Source of the DNA: Conidiobolus incongruus B7586
Lineage: Eukaryota; Entomophthoromycota; Entomophthoromycetes; Entomophthorales; Conidiobolaceae
Direction of reading: 5' to 3'
NCBI GenBank assembly: GCA_000697335.1
Contig: JNEM01014463.1
Coordinates: 18,369 to 82,368, forward strand
DNA: 64,000 bases
Shown piece after piece: positions 12,089-23,820 of this stretch (position 1 is its first letter; each line of letters opens with the position of its first letter). The position numbers were made by a program, and so were the translations under genes. The notes beneath the pieces were generated by a model. The model was not told where the DNA came from. It was given only the letters and a program-made list of their open reading frames with translations, and ran no database searches.

Positions 12089-14727
12089 TGTAAATTAATG
12101 GAAGATGAATAAGGAATTGAAATTTAATAGTGTAAAATTTATATCTTCAATTAGGAATCCTTATTTAATTGTATATCCAAATTTGTATATATCTGATATG
12201 TCGATGTAAATTATGAATAATTAATTTGATATTAATGATGATGGATTTACAATAATTTGAGTAGGATTAAGTCAACATTTAAATTTTTATCTATAGGATT
12301 TTAACAAATTAAATTTTATGGGATAATTTTTTGAATTTTCAATTTACTTAAAATTATTTTCTCCTAATTTGATAAGTTCATCAAACAAAATTTATATAAT
12401 TTAAAATATTTAATATCTTTTTTATACAAATGTCATAATTATTCAATTATTTAATGATATGAAAATTTTTTATAAGGTAAATATAAATTTCCAAAATGAG
12501 CTACAAGCCACTATATAATTTTTATGTATAGATTTCATTAACAATATTGATTTATAACAATATTCAATTCATAATTAGGAAATGTTCGAAATACATGGTA
12601 CAATCGAAATATAAAATTGAATTAATATATCATTTTACCATAAATATAATTATATTGAAAATATTCAAATTTAGTAGGTAATATAAAGAATTATTGTATT
12701 TTGTATATTGGTTTTAAACTTTTTAAATTTCGTTAATTTATAGTTTTCGTGACAACAATTTTCAAATTTAATTTGCTATATCATTTGTAAAACTATTGAA
12801 ATAGATGACAAGATAAATTCAATTGCATTAAATTTGTAAGGAATATAATTTGATTTTTATTTACAGTTTATAATGCTATGAGAATTAAACTTATCATAAT
12901 ATATTTATTGGAGAATGAAAATTTGATTTATAACTATATATCGATGATACAATGAAAATTCAATTATTCGAGTATTTTGATATAAATGCTTTGGTAATGT
13001 TATTAATTAATAACTCTGGCTTATATTTTTATATAGCTATTAAAGTTTAAAATTCCAAAAAGAGATATGAATCAATGTCTGTAAATATAACTAATTATCC
13101 TGTCGTTTTGATACTCTCTCATTATCCATATTGATTAAATATCAAATATTTCAAAATTGATAAGTAGATAGTATTAAACTATGAAGGAATTTGAAAAATC
13201 GATGATGACAGTAATATAATATTTTAACTAAAATCAGAATTAATTGAAACATGAAATGTTATATTTTGTCAATATCTCGATATTTTTCAAGTATTTATGT
13301 CACAAAGCATATAAATTGATATTATACACACTTTTAATAACTATTAGTTTATTCTATAGATATTTCAACCATATTTCATCTTAATTTACAATTGAATAAA
13401 AATAATAACTATACATTTTTAACCAAAATTGAACACAATATAATATTTACACATTTTATTTTTAATTGATTTCAAAAAGCCAAGCTTATTTTTGATTTTA
13501 TAAATAATGAATAAATTTTTAAAAATAATTCAGAGAATATAACTTCATACCAAGTAATTTGAAGGAATCAATTTTCCCTAAAAATGTATAATTTGATAGG
13601 AATTTAATTGAACTTCTAGTCGTTTCGCTTAATTTTAAAATTGGATTATATATCGCTATGATATGATCTAAATAATATTATTGTGATAAAATTGAATCTA
13701 TTTTAATTAAATATTTGGTAAAAAATCTTTTTAAATCTAATGATTTCAATTGTTTGATTTTGATATTGGTTTTATTTTATATAGTCATGTGATTTTTAAA
13801 GTATAAATGCTGTGTTCTTATTTTTTTATTATGGTTTAATAGTTTGATTTAATATTTCAGTTTATTTAATATACATGTGAATTATCATATAGTGTTCTTT
13901 CAAACTTGATTTAATTTTATTATGAAACAATGCTAAAGAATTAGAATCATAAATTAAATTTTTTTTTCAATTATAAATCATACTGTGTAAAGGTCTGATA
14001 TTAATTCTAGCCAATTAAACTAACTTTCAAAATATTTTTAATTAATATAATTGGCCATTATAATCTTATGAGCAATTTTGAAGAAGAGTTTGTTCTCATA
14101 TTTTCATATTTTTAGGGAACTGATCGGCAAAATTTTTATAGCAGGGTATATTTTTACCATTCCCAATGTTTTGTGATTTCAAAAAAAAATTAAAATACTT
14201 AATATTATTGAGTTTTTGACACGAGTGGAAGACTCAATATGTTTAATTAATACTTTAGATGGATTTATTATATTCAATTAACGTGGTATTATGCTTTTTA
14301 AAAAGTTTTCTTTATTAATAAATTGATGATATTAAATTGCAAATTAGATTTGATATAACAATATATATAGTGCGAGAGAAAGAGAAAAACAGATACATAT
14401 AAGAATTTTAAGATGTTATTAAATTTTGAAATTTCGAAATGATATAAATTTTCAATGTTACAACAAAGCTATAATAATGATTTCAAGTATATATTTGTGA
14501 CTTATCTGCATCCAATAGAAATACTTTTATGTTATTAAAATAATATGATTACATAATAAGCGGTATTAACCTGTTACTAACCGACTTCTGTATACAAAGG
14601 CTTAAAACAAGCATCAAAATCTTGAAAACATTCTCAAGTGATAATTCACTTATGTTATTTTATATGATTCTTGTTGTATAAGCAATAAGTAACACATAAG
14701 CTACGATAATGGGGTAATCATCCAAGT
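12089..14727. other. A+T-rich intergenic region with one small exon-like remnant
   Basis: Mostly featureless A+T-rich DNA upstream of THO2. At 14068-14193 (plus) a frame beginning ATG runs 41 codons with a single stop and non-low-complexity residues (GTDRQNFYSRVYFYHSQC). It looks like decayed coding DNA, but I cannot identify it. Confidence 0.4.
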
Positions 14728-14784
14728 TTAATTAATAATATCGAGCCTCCAACCCCTAGGTGAGGTATTGGCGTTATTAATTAA
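14728..14784. repeat. 11-bp inverted repeat enclosing an unusually G+C-rich loop
   Basis: TTAATTAATAA (14728-14738) is the exact reverse complement of 14774-14784. The 35 nt between are far richer in G+C than the surroundings and contain a further CCTC/GAGG pairing and a CCTAGG palindrome. It lies about 450 bp upstream of the YRKGF-family gene at 15232. It may be a structured RNA or protein-binding element; its function is unknown. Confidence 0.4.
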
Positions 14785-15159
14785 TTGCCAAAAACTTGAC
14801 ATGATAACATTAACTGATTATATTTGACATATGTAATGCAATAATTAAAATATTATGTAATGATGAAATTATTTAATCAATATAATATTTAAATAAATAC
14901 TTTGTTATTAATAATAATTATAAACCCAAGACAGATGAATAATTCACATTACAACTGTGCAAGAAAACAGGAAAGACGGAATAAATTTATCTAAGATATT
15001 TTGAATTTCGAACTTAAGAAAATAGGAAATCATATGAATCAAAATCTTTAAATTTGTGTTCAGTAATCCTAAATCTAAGTTACATGAAATCCTTTCAAAC
15101 TCGAAATTAAAAAGTTTATAGTCGTAATGAGTTGGGAAAAATAATTTATTTTCATGGAG

Positions 15160-15169
15160 TATATAAAGG
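15160..15169 (+). promoter_or_regulatory. TATA box of YRKGF copy A
   Basis: TATATAAAGG followed by GAGAGAG, 72 nt upstream of the ATG at 15232. Confidence 0.55.
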
Positions 15170-15231
15170 AGAGAGAGGTGTCAAGTTTCTATTAATTAAA
15201 AATTAATTAATTCATTTCAATTGAATTAATT

Positions 15232-15603
15232 ATGGTCAATAGAGGTTCAATCAACTTGAATTTATCCGATATCTCTATGTATTCGATTTCTACTACCTAC
15301 TCTATTGCCAGTCCTAAACAATTGGGCAAGCAATTTATGGATAAAATAGTGCGCATACATATCACTGGCGTTAAGAAGCGCAGAGCTAGTGTTCAGCTTG
15401 ATCTCAATCCCGAATGCTTAGAATCTATTGATGAAAGATTACTTGTACATCGCAAAGGATTTGACAATCGCAGAAAACTTAGCGAAGAAGAATTTGATAA
15501 AATTCTCGCTGAAGGTTATGATACCATTGATGAAAAGCAAGCTTTAACATTGAAATTCTCTCTTACACCTGAGATGATCCGTAGTAACACTGCAATCGCT
15601 TAA
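15232..15603 (+). CDS. small YRKGF-family protein, divergent outlier (copy A)
   Basis: Intronless gene for a 123-residue protein I cannot assign to a known family. It is related to the four array proteins at 46-61 kb. Shared features in order are SPKQLGKQFM (about 27-36; array consensus SPKELGKSFM), HRKGFDNRR (73-81; array YRKGF..RS), EEFDKILAEGYDT (86-98; array DFDKIIHxGFGT) and LTLKFSLTPEMIRS (104-117; array TLKLSLTPxQIRN). The N-terminus is Ser/Asn-rich with no clear signal peptide or membrane segment. There are no cysteines or obvious catalytic motifs beyond the conserved block. It lies 30 kb from the array and differs at many sites, so it is probably an older duplicate. That it is a real gene is well supported; its function is unknown. 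Confidence 0.8.
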   Translation: MVNRGSINLNLSDISMYSISTTYSIASPKQLGKQFMDKIVRIHITGVKKRRASVQLDLNPECLESIDERLLVHRKGFDNRRKLSEEEFDKILAEGYDTIDEKQALTLKFSLTPEMIRSNTAIA

Positions 15604-18038
15604 AGACTCTTATTATTCAAAGTTTATAGTATTTATTTCCATGAGTTGATACTTATGGCTGGGTTATAATTAGAATAAATTAGAAATTAAATTGAAAACC
15701 AAGCATGAATCTTACATCTTTTTTACACTTTACGATAATAATTGACAAATATTTTGCAATATAACCATCAATGAGATAATATTAATTGGTAATTAGTTGG
15801 AATGATGAATATTGAGAAAAGAGCTCTTGAATATTCCTGTATTTTCTAAACAACAAAAATGACAAATTTTAAACCACACTACACGTGGAATTATTAACAG
15901 AACCTTATATGTGGAAAAATATAAGTTAATTCCACCAATCTTTGCAAGATTACACAAATGATATATTTATCCTAAATTTGTAATAATTAAGGCAATCTTT
16001 TACGGTAAACTTGCAAATTTTAAACAAGTAATATCTTAACTATAAGACGCCAATATATTTCGTGATATTATATTGCTAATTATAGAGTTAACTGTAAGGG
16101 ATTGGATATTTTTTGTTTGTTGTACTAAATTAATCACTTTTCGGAGTGATAACAATATCATAACTTTGTAAACATATTACTTCAGATTCAACCAATCATA
16201 ACATATAATAAGTATCCTTTTTTACTGCGGTTGGTCCATCTTTTTAATTTTATTATTCAAGTAATTAAATTTAAAATTCGGATCAATTTGAAAATATTTC
16301 AAAAATTTTAAGATTATAGATTTTTGAAAAAAATTCAACAGATTTTCTTTATTTGATTGTTATTAAATTGATAATATTCAATGATTTTTCTTGTTAAATT
16401 TCAACTTTGAGCAAGATTTTATAGATGAACTGATAAATTCTTAATTAGATAATTTATTTATATATTATTCATGATTCTAAATAAAACTGAATTATAATAT
16501 TACCATTATTTTTGCAAAAACGAATAATTATTTTGAAATTATATTATATTTAAATTAATATAAGTAATATTTATTAAAAATTTAATATGTTTTTTTCAGA
16601 ATAGTTATTCAATTTTAATAAATTCATTTTAAAATTATTTTTAATATTTGTTTATTTTAATTAAATATATCATAATTAATAAATTAAAAATTTAATAATG
16701 AAAAACAATTTGAAATAAAATTTTCAATGTACTATATTTAATAAAAATTTTAAATTATATAAAACCATTTAAAATCTTGAAAATTTATTGATATACAGTA
16801 TTCATATTATAGTATAAAAGTAATCTTTGAACTAAAAATATTTCAATAGTAAATATCATTAATCAAGTTTATTTAGTTCTTAGTTCAATTCAATTTTATT
16901 CTGGTTAAAAATATGAAAACATACCAGTCTATATTATTATGAGGAATTTAAACAGTAATGAAATATTGTTATTCTACTTGTATGAAAATTTCAAAAATTT
17001 ATTGGATCAGGTATAATTTATGATATCAATTAAAATATTGAACTTATTTTTAATAAAAACATGAGTCATTCTCCATAATATCGAAATATGTGTTTTAATT
17101 TTCAATTATAATCAATATGATTCAAATAATAATAGTAATAAATTTAGATGATGATATGAGTGCAGATATGAATAAAATGAATTGCATGTTATCTGATTTT
17201 AATTAGAAGTGAGCCAAAATTTTGTGGTTTTATATAATATTACGAGTGACAATATTGTGATGCTTTATATGATTATCAATGTAAACAGTTTAATTAATAT
17301 AATATAGATGTTAATTCTAATTGTAAAAATATCAGAAAAATTAAAATTATAAAAGTATAGCATTAATAATATTAATATATAAAAGCAGATATTTTTATTT
17401 ATTCAATCATTTTATTATTTTAACTATATTCTATATTTGTAGTACTAATTTTTGAATAATCGCAATTTGGCATCAACTAAAGGAATTTTAAATAATTATT
17501 CAATTAAAGTAAATATTAAATAAATCATATATACAAAATTAGATTAGACATTATTGGATACAATAATAGAGATTTCAAGAATAAATATTGTTTTATTATG
17601 ATTCTAATTGTTTGTATTCAAATATACAATGAAATAAAAATTTTAAAATATCAACATATATATCAGATGTTGGTTAGGTGATTACAAGTTCAAAAATTAT
17701 TATTATTTTGATATTATTATTTGGAAAACTAATAACTTTATAGTATTCCTGAATGGGTAATAAATATCTCTAATATATACTTGAAAAGGATTATCATGCA
17801 ATTGATTCTATTCATAATGACACTCATAATTTAATATTTACATCACTTAAATAAAATTTATTTTAGGTATACCTTATTTTAATATTCATTTTTTTATTGG
17901 CGAATAATAAATATATCTTATATTTTCAGAAATAATGTATAAATATTAAGACGAAATATGAATAATATTTTATTGAAATGTGTTATTTAGAATATATATT
18001 TCAAAATCCTAGAACAAATAATAACCATGTTTATTAAT
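15604..18038. other. A+T-rich intergenic region
   Basis: 2.4 kb between copy A and the first guanine deaminase (convergent 3' ends). All frames are densely stopped. I see no gene or repeat of note. Confidence 0.55.
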
Positions 18039-19394
18039 TCATTCAACTGAAATCAAGTCCTTAATATCGTGAATACATTGACCCCTTACAAATACTTTAA
18101 TAATATTGCGATCGTCCCCAGTCATTATAAATTTTTCGAACTTTCTCATGGAGTTATCCTTGGAAAATAATTCAATATTGGTTAGAGTACTTTTCAAATC
18201 AACTATCATCGCATCCAGTTCTTTTCCCTCGATGAAGTTGCCAATTTGATTATGGAGACCCATTACTTGAGCACCTCCCAAAGTAGCAATATATACAGCT
18301 TCTTTAATAGTTAAAGGTCTTGCATTAGGAAATTTGCTGGCTTCAATAATTCTGGAGCTTATAATTGCATTCCTGATATTAACAAGAAGAGATGACGAAA
18401 CCCCGCCACTCACATCGGATCCCAATCCAATTTTAATATTATTATCAATCAACTCTCTCAAGTCTATAGGTTTTGAGAAGAAAAAATTTGAAGTTGGGCA
18501 GTGAGCAACACCCGTACCGGATTTTGATAGTGTTTCAATCTCTATGGGGCTGCAGTGGGTGCAGTGTGCCATGATGGATTTATTGCCAAGGAGACCAACT
18601 CGCTCGAATACATCCTTATAGTTTTCTGAGGGATATAATTCGGTAGTGAATTGGACTTCGTCATGACTTTCTGCGAAATGAGATTGGATGGGTAGGTCGT
18701 ATTGATGGGCTAATTTGGCTAATCCTTCCAAGAGTTCCATCGAGCAAGTAGGAGCAAATCTAGGGGTAATGATAGGCGTTACTAAGTTTTTATCTTTGAA
18801 CTCTTCCCCTAATAAATCTTGAATAAATGTCTCAGTGTTCTTCAAACTACTCTCAGCAGTTTCAACGTAATAGTCTGGTGAATTGATATCCATACACACT
18901 TTCCCAATATACCCACGCTGACCCTTATTTTGGACAGCTCTAGCCAATTCCTTACTAGCTTGATTGTGAATGGTGCCAAAGTAACATGCAGCGGTTGTAC
19001 CCTGTCTCACCAACTGATCGACTAACTTGGGATAAATCTCTTTAGCTACTTTAGGATCTTCAAAACTCGCTTCTGCTGGGAAAGTGTACTGGTTCAACCA
19101 CTCCATCAAAGATAAATCGAGACCAGTTCCAAGGCTGGGATATTGTGGTGCATGAATATGACAATCAATAAGTCCTGGGAATAGAAATTGGCTTGGTGAT
19201 AACTTGATAATATTTTCATTAGTCAATTGATGTTCACGTATAATATCATCTAATTCAGAATCTGTAATATCTTTAAAAACCTTGGCAATGGTGCCACTCT
19301 CATTAATTAACAAAGCACCGTTTTCAATAATTTCTAATTCATGTAAAGATAGTGAATGTATGATAGTACCTACAATGAATTGCATATTGTTCAA
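18039..19394 (-). CDS. GUD1: guanine deaminase (paralogue 1)
   Basis: Zinc amidohydrolase that converts guanine to xanthine and ammonia in purine salvage/catabolism; cytosolic, usually a homodimer. 451 residues, intronless, normal family length. Metal ligands are readable: HIH in PGLIDCHIHAPQY (H79, H81), H239 in QSHFAESHDE, H277 in MAHCTHCS and D327 in GLGSDVSGG. Other matches to the animal enzyme are TAACYFGTIH, GKVCMDINSP, TPRFAPTCS, AHCPTSNF and, near the C-terminus, GDDRNI. Alignment with paralogue 2 (MKLIVGTII) suggests the Met at 19385 (MQFIVGTII) as an equally good start. It lies head-to-head with paralogue 2, with 2.1 kb between them. Codons favour A/T, unlike the partner. Confidence 0.95.
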   Translation of the reverse strand: MNNMQFIVGTIIHSLSLHELEIIENGALLINESGTIAKVFKDITDSELDDIIREHQLTNENIIKLSPSQFLFPGLIDCHIHAPQYPSLGTGLDLSLMEWLNQYTFPAEASFEDPKVAKEIYPKLVDQLVRQGTTAACYFGTIHNQASKELARAVQNKGQRGYIGKVCMDINSPDYYVETAESSLKNTETFIQDLLGEEFKDKNLVTPIITPRFAPTCSMELLEGLAKLAHQYDLPIQSHFAESHDEVQFTTELYPSENYKDVFERVGLLGNKSIMAHCTHCSPIEIETLSKSGTGVAHCPTSNFFFSKPIDLRELIDNNIKIGLGSDVSGGVSSSLLVNIRNAIISSRIIEASKFPNARPLTIKEAVYIATLGGAQVMGLHNQIGNFIEGKELDAMIVDLKSTLTNIELFSKDNSMRKFEKFIMTGDDRNIIKVFVRGQCIHDIKDLISVE

Positions 19395-20559
19395 TTTTCA
19401 ATTATATATACTATACTAATTATTTTTTATTTTTAACCACTTCAATATATTAATATATTGTTTGAATGATAGAGATTATCATGGTCTACACTCTCTTTTT
19501 ATACTTTTGGTGACATCATTATGAAGATCCTTTAGCTATTTAACTCCTTAAAAATCGTTGAATAAACTTGTCATCATAGTTTAAAGTTAGTTCTAAAATT
19601 CGATGAATCTGACATAAATTTTCGAAAATTATTAAGGTTGAGAATGAAAGAATTGTTAACAAAATTTAAAATATTATCAATAATTTACAAAAAAGGATAA
19701 AATAATTTAGGTGTTTAGATTATTTTGTACCTAGATTTATTAAACATATTATTATTTTTTAACAAAATACTGTTAATATAATTTCATATTAAACTTCTAC
19801 ATCATTTAAAATATGAAATAATATTGAATTTTCACGTGATTAGTATAATAAAAAACCAGAATAACGAATTAAATATATTATGGGATAATAGAATTCAAAC
19901 TAACTTCAAATAAAAATTTAATATGACATAAACAATAAAGTTAAAGTTATCTAATAACTTATATCTTTTTACAAATTAGAATGAACATAATTTAGATATA
20001 AAATTTTGAAAAATTGTATTTATTATATAAATTTAGCAATCACTATCATATTATATCAATCAATATATCGATTAAATGATATTTTAAAAGATTTCAAAAT
20101 TAAGCAAACGAATTTCATTTTTACTGTTATAAACTTGATATTTTTTTAACGAATTAAATTTAGAATTAAAAATTTGTCTCGTTGATGATTGTTGATTGGG
20201 TGAATCACTATTATTTGACCAAATTAATATTTCTGATTTTGGATTACTTTTACACCTGAATAATATATTTTTAACAAATGACATTAATATTAAATAAAAA
20301 TAAATATAAAATATTCAGTTTTTTTATTATATCATAATCACTTTAATAATTTTGAAAATTTTGATATAATTGAATTTAATAATCGCGATTTATTTATTTA
20401 CTCAATAATAATAAAAGAAAGTTAATTCAAAATTGAAAGTTGGAACCAGATTATTGAATTTATTCAAAATCTTAAATTGGGATTCATTATATATTGGATA
20501 TATCATTTCATGAATATTTACCGTCTATTAAAATCTTTCAATGAAAGATGAAAAATTCA

Positions 20560-20606
<47 letters not shown>

Positions 20607-21419
20607 AATACATTTTCAAAACCTGCGAATTAATTTTTTCCCTCTGATTTTTAAATAATTTAAATATTATCCAAATCTAAGTATTTTATAATTTGATTTT
20701 GGATCAAATATGATTTTATCTCTCATTATAATACATTTAGTCTATAATTTGATGATTTAATCAAAGTGTACTCTCAATTTAATTTAGAATTTCCAGCACT
20801 ATTCTCACTATCTTAAGAATATAACTCTTAATGATGTTAAAAAATTAACAAATAAGTCAATGCGGTAATTAAGATAATGGTACTTCTAGAGAAATACAAT
20901 AAAAAGATTACAATCAAAGTCAGTTGGAGTAATACAAAATGGATCAAATAATGATAATTCAGTTAATAAAAACTCCAATTCTAAAAAATTGATTAATTAA
21001 ACTTGACAATTTTATTAAAATCCCTTAAAATAAATAATATTAACATAGTGAAAACACAAGTTAATTAACGTTAACTATGATTATTTGATACTCTGATAAA
21101 TATTCAATAAAACTGATAAAATACCCTAAAAAGAATTTTCTTATGTTATGAGAATTAAGGTTGACTATTTTTAAATTCTAACTTAACCCTGGATCCATTA
21201 ACCTAACAACTCATTCAGAATCAGCCAATGAAATTGGGCCAAAGGTCCAAATTCAAACAATCAATTCATGCAAAACAAAAATTTCCCCTAACAAATATCC
21301 ATAATTAAAAAAAATCTTTCGATATTTTTAAATTAATTTCTGCTTTCATTGCACAGATTAATCACGCATGTTGAACACTTGAGGTGGATTCAACCGATTG
21401 GATACCTAATGAAAAACAA
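19395..21419. other. shared upstream region of the two guanine deaminases, with an (AT)n microsatellite
   Basis: A+T-rich spacer between divergent genes, so it holds both promoters. A 36-nt AT repeat lies at 20566-20601. An open stretch of 66 codons at 20084-20284 (minus) is low-complexity Asn/Lys/Ser text that I do not accept as a gene. Confidence 0.6.
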
Positions 21420-21428
21420 TATATAAAT
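21420..21428 (+). promoter_or_regulatory. TATA box of guanine deaminase paralogue 2
   Basis: TATATAAAT, 81 nt before the ATG at 21501, followed by a more G+C-rich leader. Confidence 0.45.
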
Positions 21429-21500
21429 GCAGGATGTGGCAAAAGTTTTCAAAGGTTTGTAAAAATATAAAAAATAACAAATATAAAAGGAAAAACAAAT

Positions 21501-22829
21501 ATGAAATTAATCGTTGGTACTATTATTCACTCTTTAGGTTTGACAGAATTAGAAGTTATTGAAAATGGCGCTTTGTTAATTAATGATAACGGTATTATTA
21601 CTGAAGTTTTCAAGACTTTTGGTGAGGAAGATAAGCAGGAAGTGTTTTCCAAATACAACTTGACCGAAGAGAATTTGATTCAGTTGTCCGAAACGCAATT
21701 CATTTTCCCTGGTCTTATCGACTGTCATATTCACGCTCCTCAATACCAAAACCTGGGCACTGGTTTGGATTTACCACTTATGAAATGGCTCAACGAATAT
21801 ACTTTCCCTGCGGAATCTAGTTTTCAAGATATTGACAAGGCTAAAGTTGTCTATCCTAAGTTAGTTGAACAACTTGTAAAACAAGGTACTACTGCTGCAT
21901 GTTATTTTGGTACTATTCACGTAGAAGCCAGCAAAGAATTGGCCAGAGCTGTCCAAAACAAGGGACAACGTGGCTATATTGGCAAAGTGTGTATGGATAT
22001 CAACTCTCCCGACAACTATGTCGAAAACACTGAAGATAGCTTGAAAGGTACTGAAGAATTTGTCGAAGCTTTGTTAGGCGAAGAGTTTAAGGAAAAGGAC
22101 TTGATCACTCCTATTATCACCCCAAGGTTCGCTCCCACTTGTTCAATGGAATTGTTAAAGGGATTGGCCAAGTTAGCTAATCAATACGATTTACCAATTC
22201 AATCTCATTTCGCAGAAAGTCATGACGAAGTTCAATTCACTACTGAATTGTATCCCTCAGAAAACTATAAAGATGTATTCGAGCAAGTAGGTCTCTTAGG
22301 TAACAAATCCGTTATGGCCCACTGCTGCTACTCTGGTCCTGTCGAAATTGAAGCTCTCAAGCGCACCGGCACAGGTGTTGCACACTGCCCCACTTCCAAT
22401 TTCTTCGTTGGAGGTATTTTAAACACTCGAGAAATGGTTGAAAACGGCGTCAAAATCGGTTTGGGTACCGACGTCAGTGGTGGTTTCTCATCTTCAGTGA
22501 TCCAAAACATTCGCACTGCAATGATCAATTCCCAAATTGTGTTCATGACCAAAGAACGCAAATACAAGCCCATCCAACTCAAAGAAGCCGTATATATCGC
22601 CACCATGGGCGGTGCCGAAGTAATGGGCCTTGACAAGAAGGTGGGTAATTTCCTAGTAGGCAAAGAATTTGACAGTATCTTAGTAGATTTAAAATCCAAG
22701 GGTACTAACATTGAACTCTTCCCTGAAGACACACCCTTAAGAAGATTCGAAAAATTCATCATGACTGGAGACGATCGTAATATTCTCAAAGTTTTCGTCA
22801 AAGGCAATTGTATTCATGAAAATATCTAA
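21501..22829 (+). CDS. guanine deaminase (paralogue 2)
   Basis: Second zinc-dependent guanine deaminase, 442 residues and intronless, collinear with paralogue 1 without indels through the catalytic core. Zinc ligands are H76 and H78 (PGLIDCHIHAPQY), H236 (QSHFAESHDE), H274 (MAHCCYSGP) and D324 (GLGTDVSGG). Replacement sites cluster at the N-terminus, in the loop after AHCPTSNFF (VGGILNTRE here, FSKPIDLRE in the other) and at the C-terminus. Codon usage is richer in C-ending codons than in its partner and the promoter has a TATA box, which suggests it is the more highly expressed copy. Both copies look intact, so dosage, regulation or substrate preference may have diverged. Confidence 0.95.
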   Translation: MKLIVGTIIHSLGLTELEVIENGALLINDNGIITEVFKTFGEEDKQEVFSKYNLTEENLIQLSETQFIFPGLIDCHIHAPQYQNLGTGLDLPLMKWLNEYTFPAESSFQDIDKAKVVYPKLVEQLVKQGTTAACYFGTIHVEASKELARAVQNKGQRGYIGKVCMDINSPDNYVENTEDSLKGTEEFVEALLGEEFKEKDLITPIITPRFAPTCSMELLKGLAKLANQYDLPIQSHFAESHDEVQFTTELYPSENYKDVFEQVGLLGNKSVMAHCCYSGPVEIEALKRTGTGVAHCPTSNFFVGGILNTREMVENGVKIGLGTDVSGGFSSSVIQNIRTAMINSQIVFMTKERKYKPIQLKEAVYIATMGGAEVMGLDKKVGNFLVGKEFDSILVDLKSKGTNIELFPEDTPLRRFEKFIMTGDDRNILKVFVKGNCIHENI

Positions 22830-23820
22830 CTTTAAATAATTTTCTCTGTTATCACTGTATTTAATAATTGTGAGGTAGATGATTCAAATATTAGTGATAG
22901 TTTATTTAATGATTGATTCATAAATAATAAATTTTGATTATTAATCATTATTTGAATTGAGCAAAGTTTTAAAATAAATTGAATGTATATAAACTGAAAT
23001 TACTTTATTTATATATTGTTAAGCTTTATTAACTATATTCAAAATTCCAACTATTTTATAATAAGTGTCTTATATTGGAATATATTGAATATAATAAATT
23101 GAAAATTTTTTACTCGAAATGGCAGTTCAAATATTAATCAATTTATTAATCAATAGAATGTATTTGTTTGGTATATAGCCCATATTGAATTAAATGTTTA
23201 GTTCATAATAATGTCAATTAAATATAAATGATAATATTATTATAATTAATATATAAAATCATTCAGAAAATCATATTCAATATATTCACAATTTTTTCAT
23301 ATTGACGAGAACATAATTAATATTGAAGCAACTTAAAAGTAAAAAAATTGATAAATTAATTATAAAATATAAAATCAAAATTTTGATCCATGTTGAATAA
23401 TTTCATAATTGTTCTATTTAATAACATTTTGAAATGAATGTCATTTTTAATATTATGACATGTGACTATGATTTGAAAGGATGGATCTCATAGGAAGAAA
23501 ATGATCCACGAAACTTCAGAATGGGGATATTGGATAAGTTGATTGAAATCAGATACGTAGACGAAAAATAAAAAATAATGGAAATTTTTTCTGATTATTC
23601 ATTCAATTTCTATCATTTGATATAAAAAATTTATAAAAACTTTGGATAGATTTAACTGAATTGATTATGTATTTGATATAGTTAATATTAGTGAATTAAT
23701 ATAAAAATCGATCAAAGAGATTTAATAGTTCGATTCAAAAACAGCATTCAGTATTACAATTACTAAATTGAATATTTATTTTATAATATACCAGATAAAA
23801 ATGAATTCTAACATCAAAGG
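22830..23820. other. intergenic region with a coding-like remnant
   Basis: Convergent 3' flanks of guanine deaminase 2 and VPS34. At 23455-23571 (plus) a frame from ATG runs 38 codons with one internal stop and ordinary composition (RNFRMGILDKLIEIRYVDEK is its second half). It is probably a fossil of an unidentified gene. The rest is plain A+T-rich DNA. Confidence 0.4.

Noticed and set aside
20566-20601. 36-nt AT repeat between the deaminases as a possible cruciform element
   Set aside because: Similar AT runs occur at many other places in the window; a simple microsatellite is sufficient.
22328-22807. 159-codon minus-strand frame
   Set aside because: Antisense to the catalytic core of guanine deaminase 2; a codon-bias shadow.
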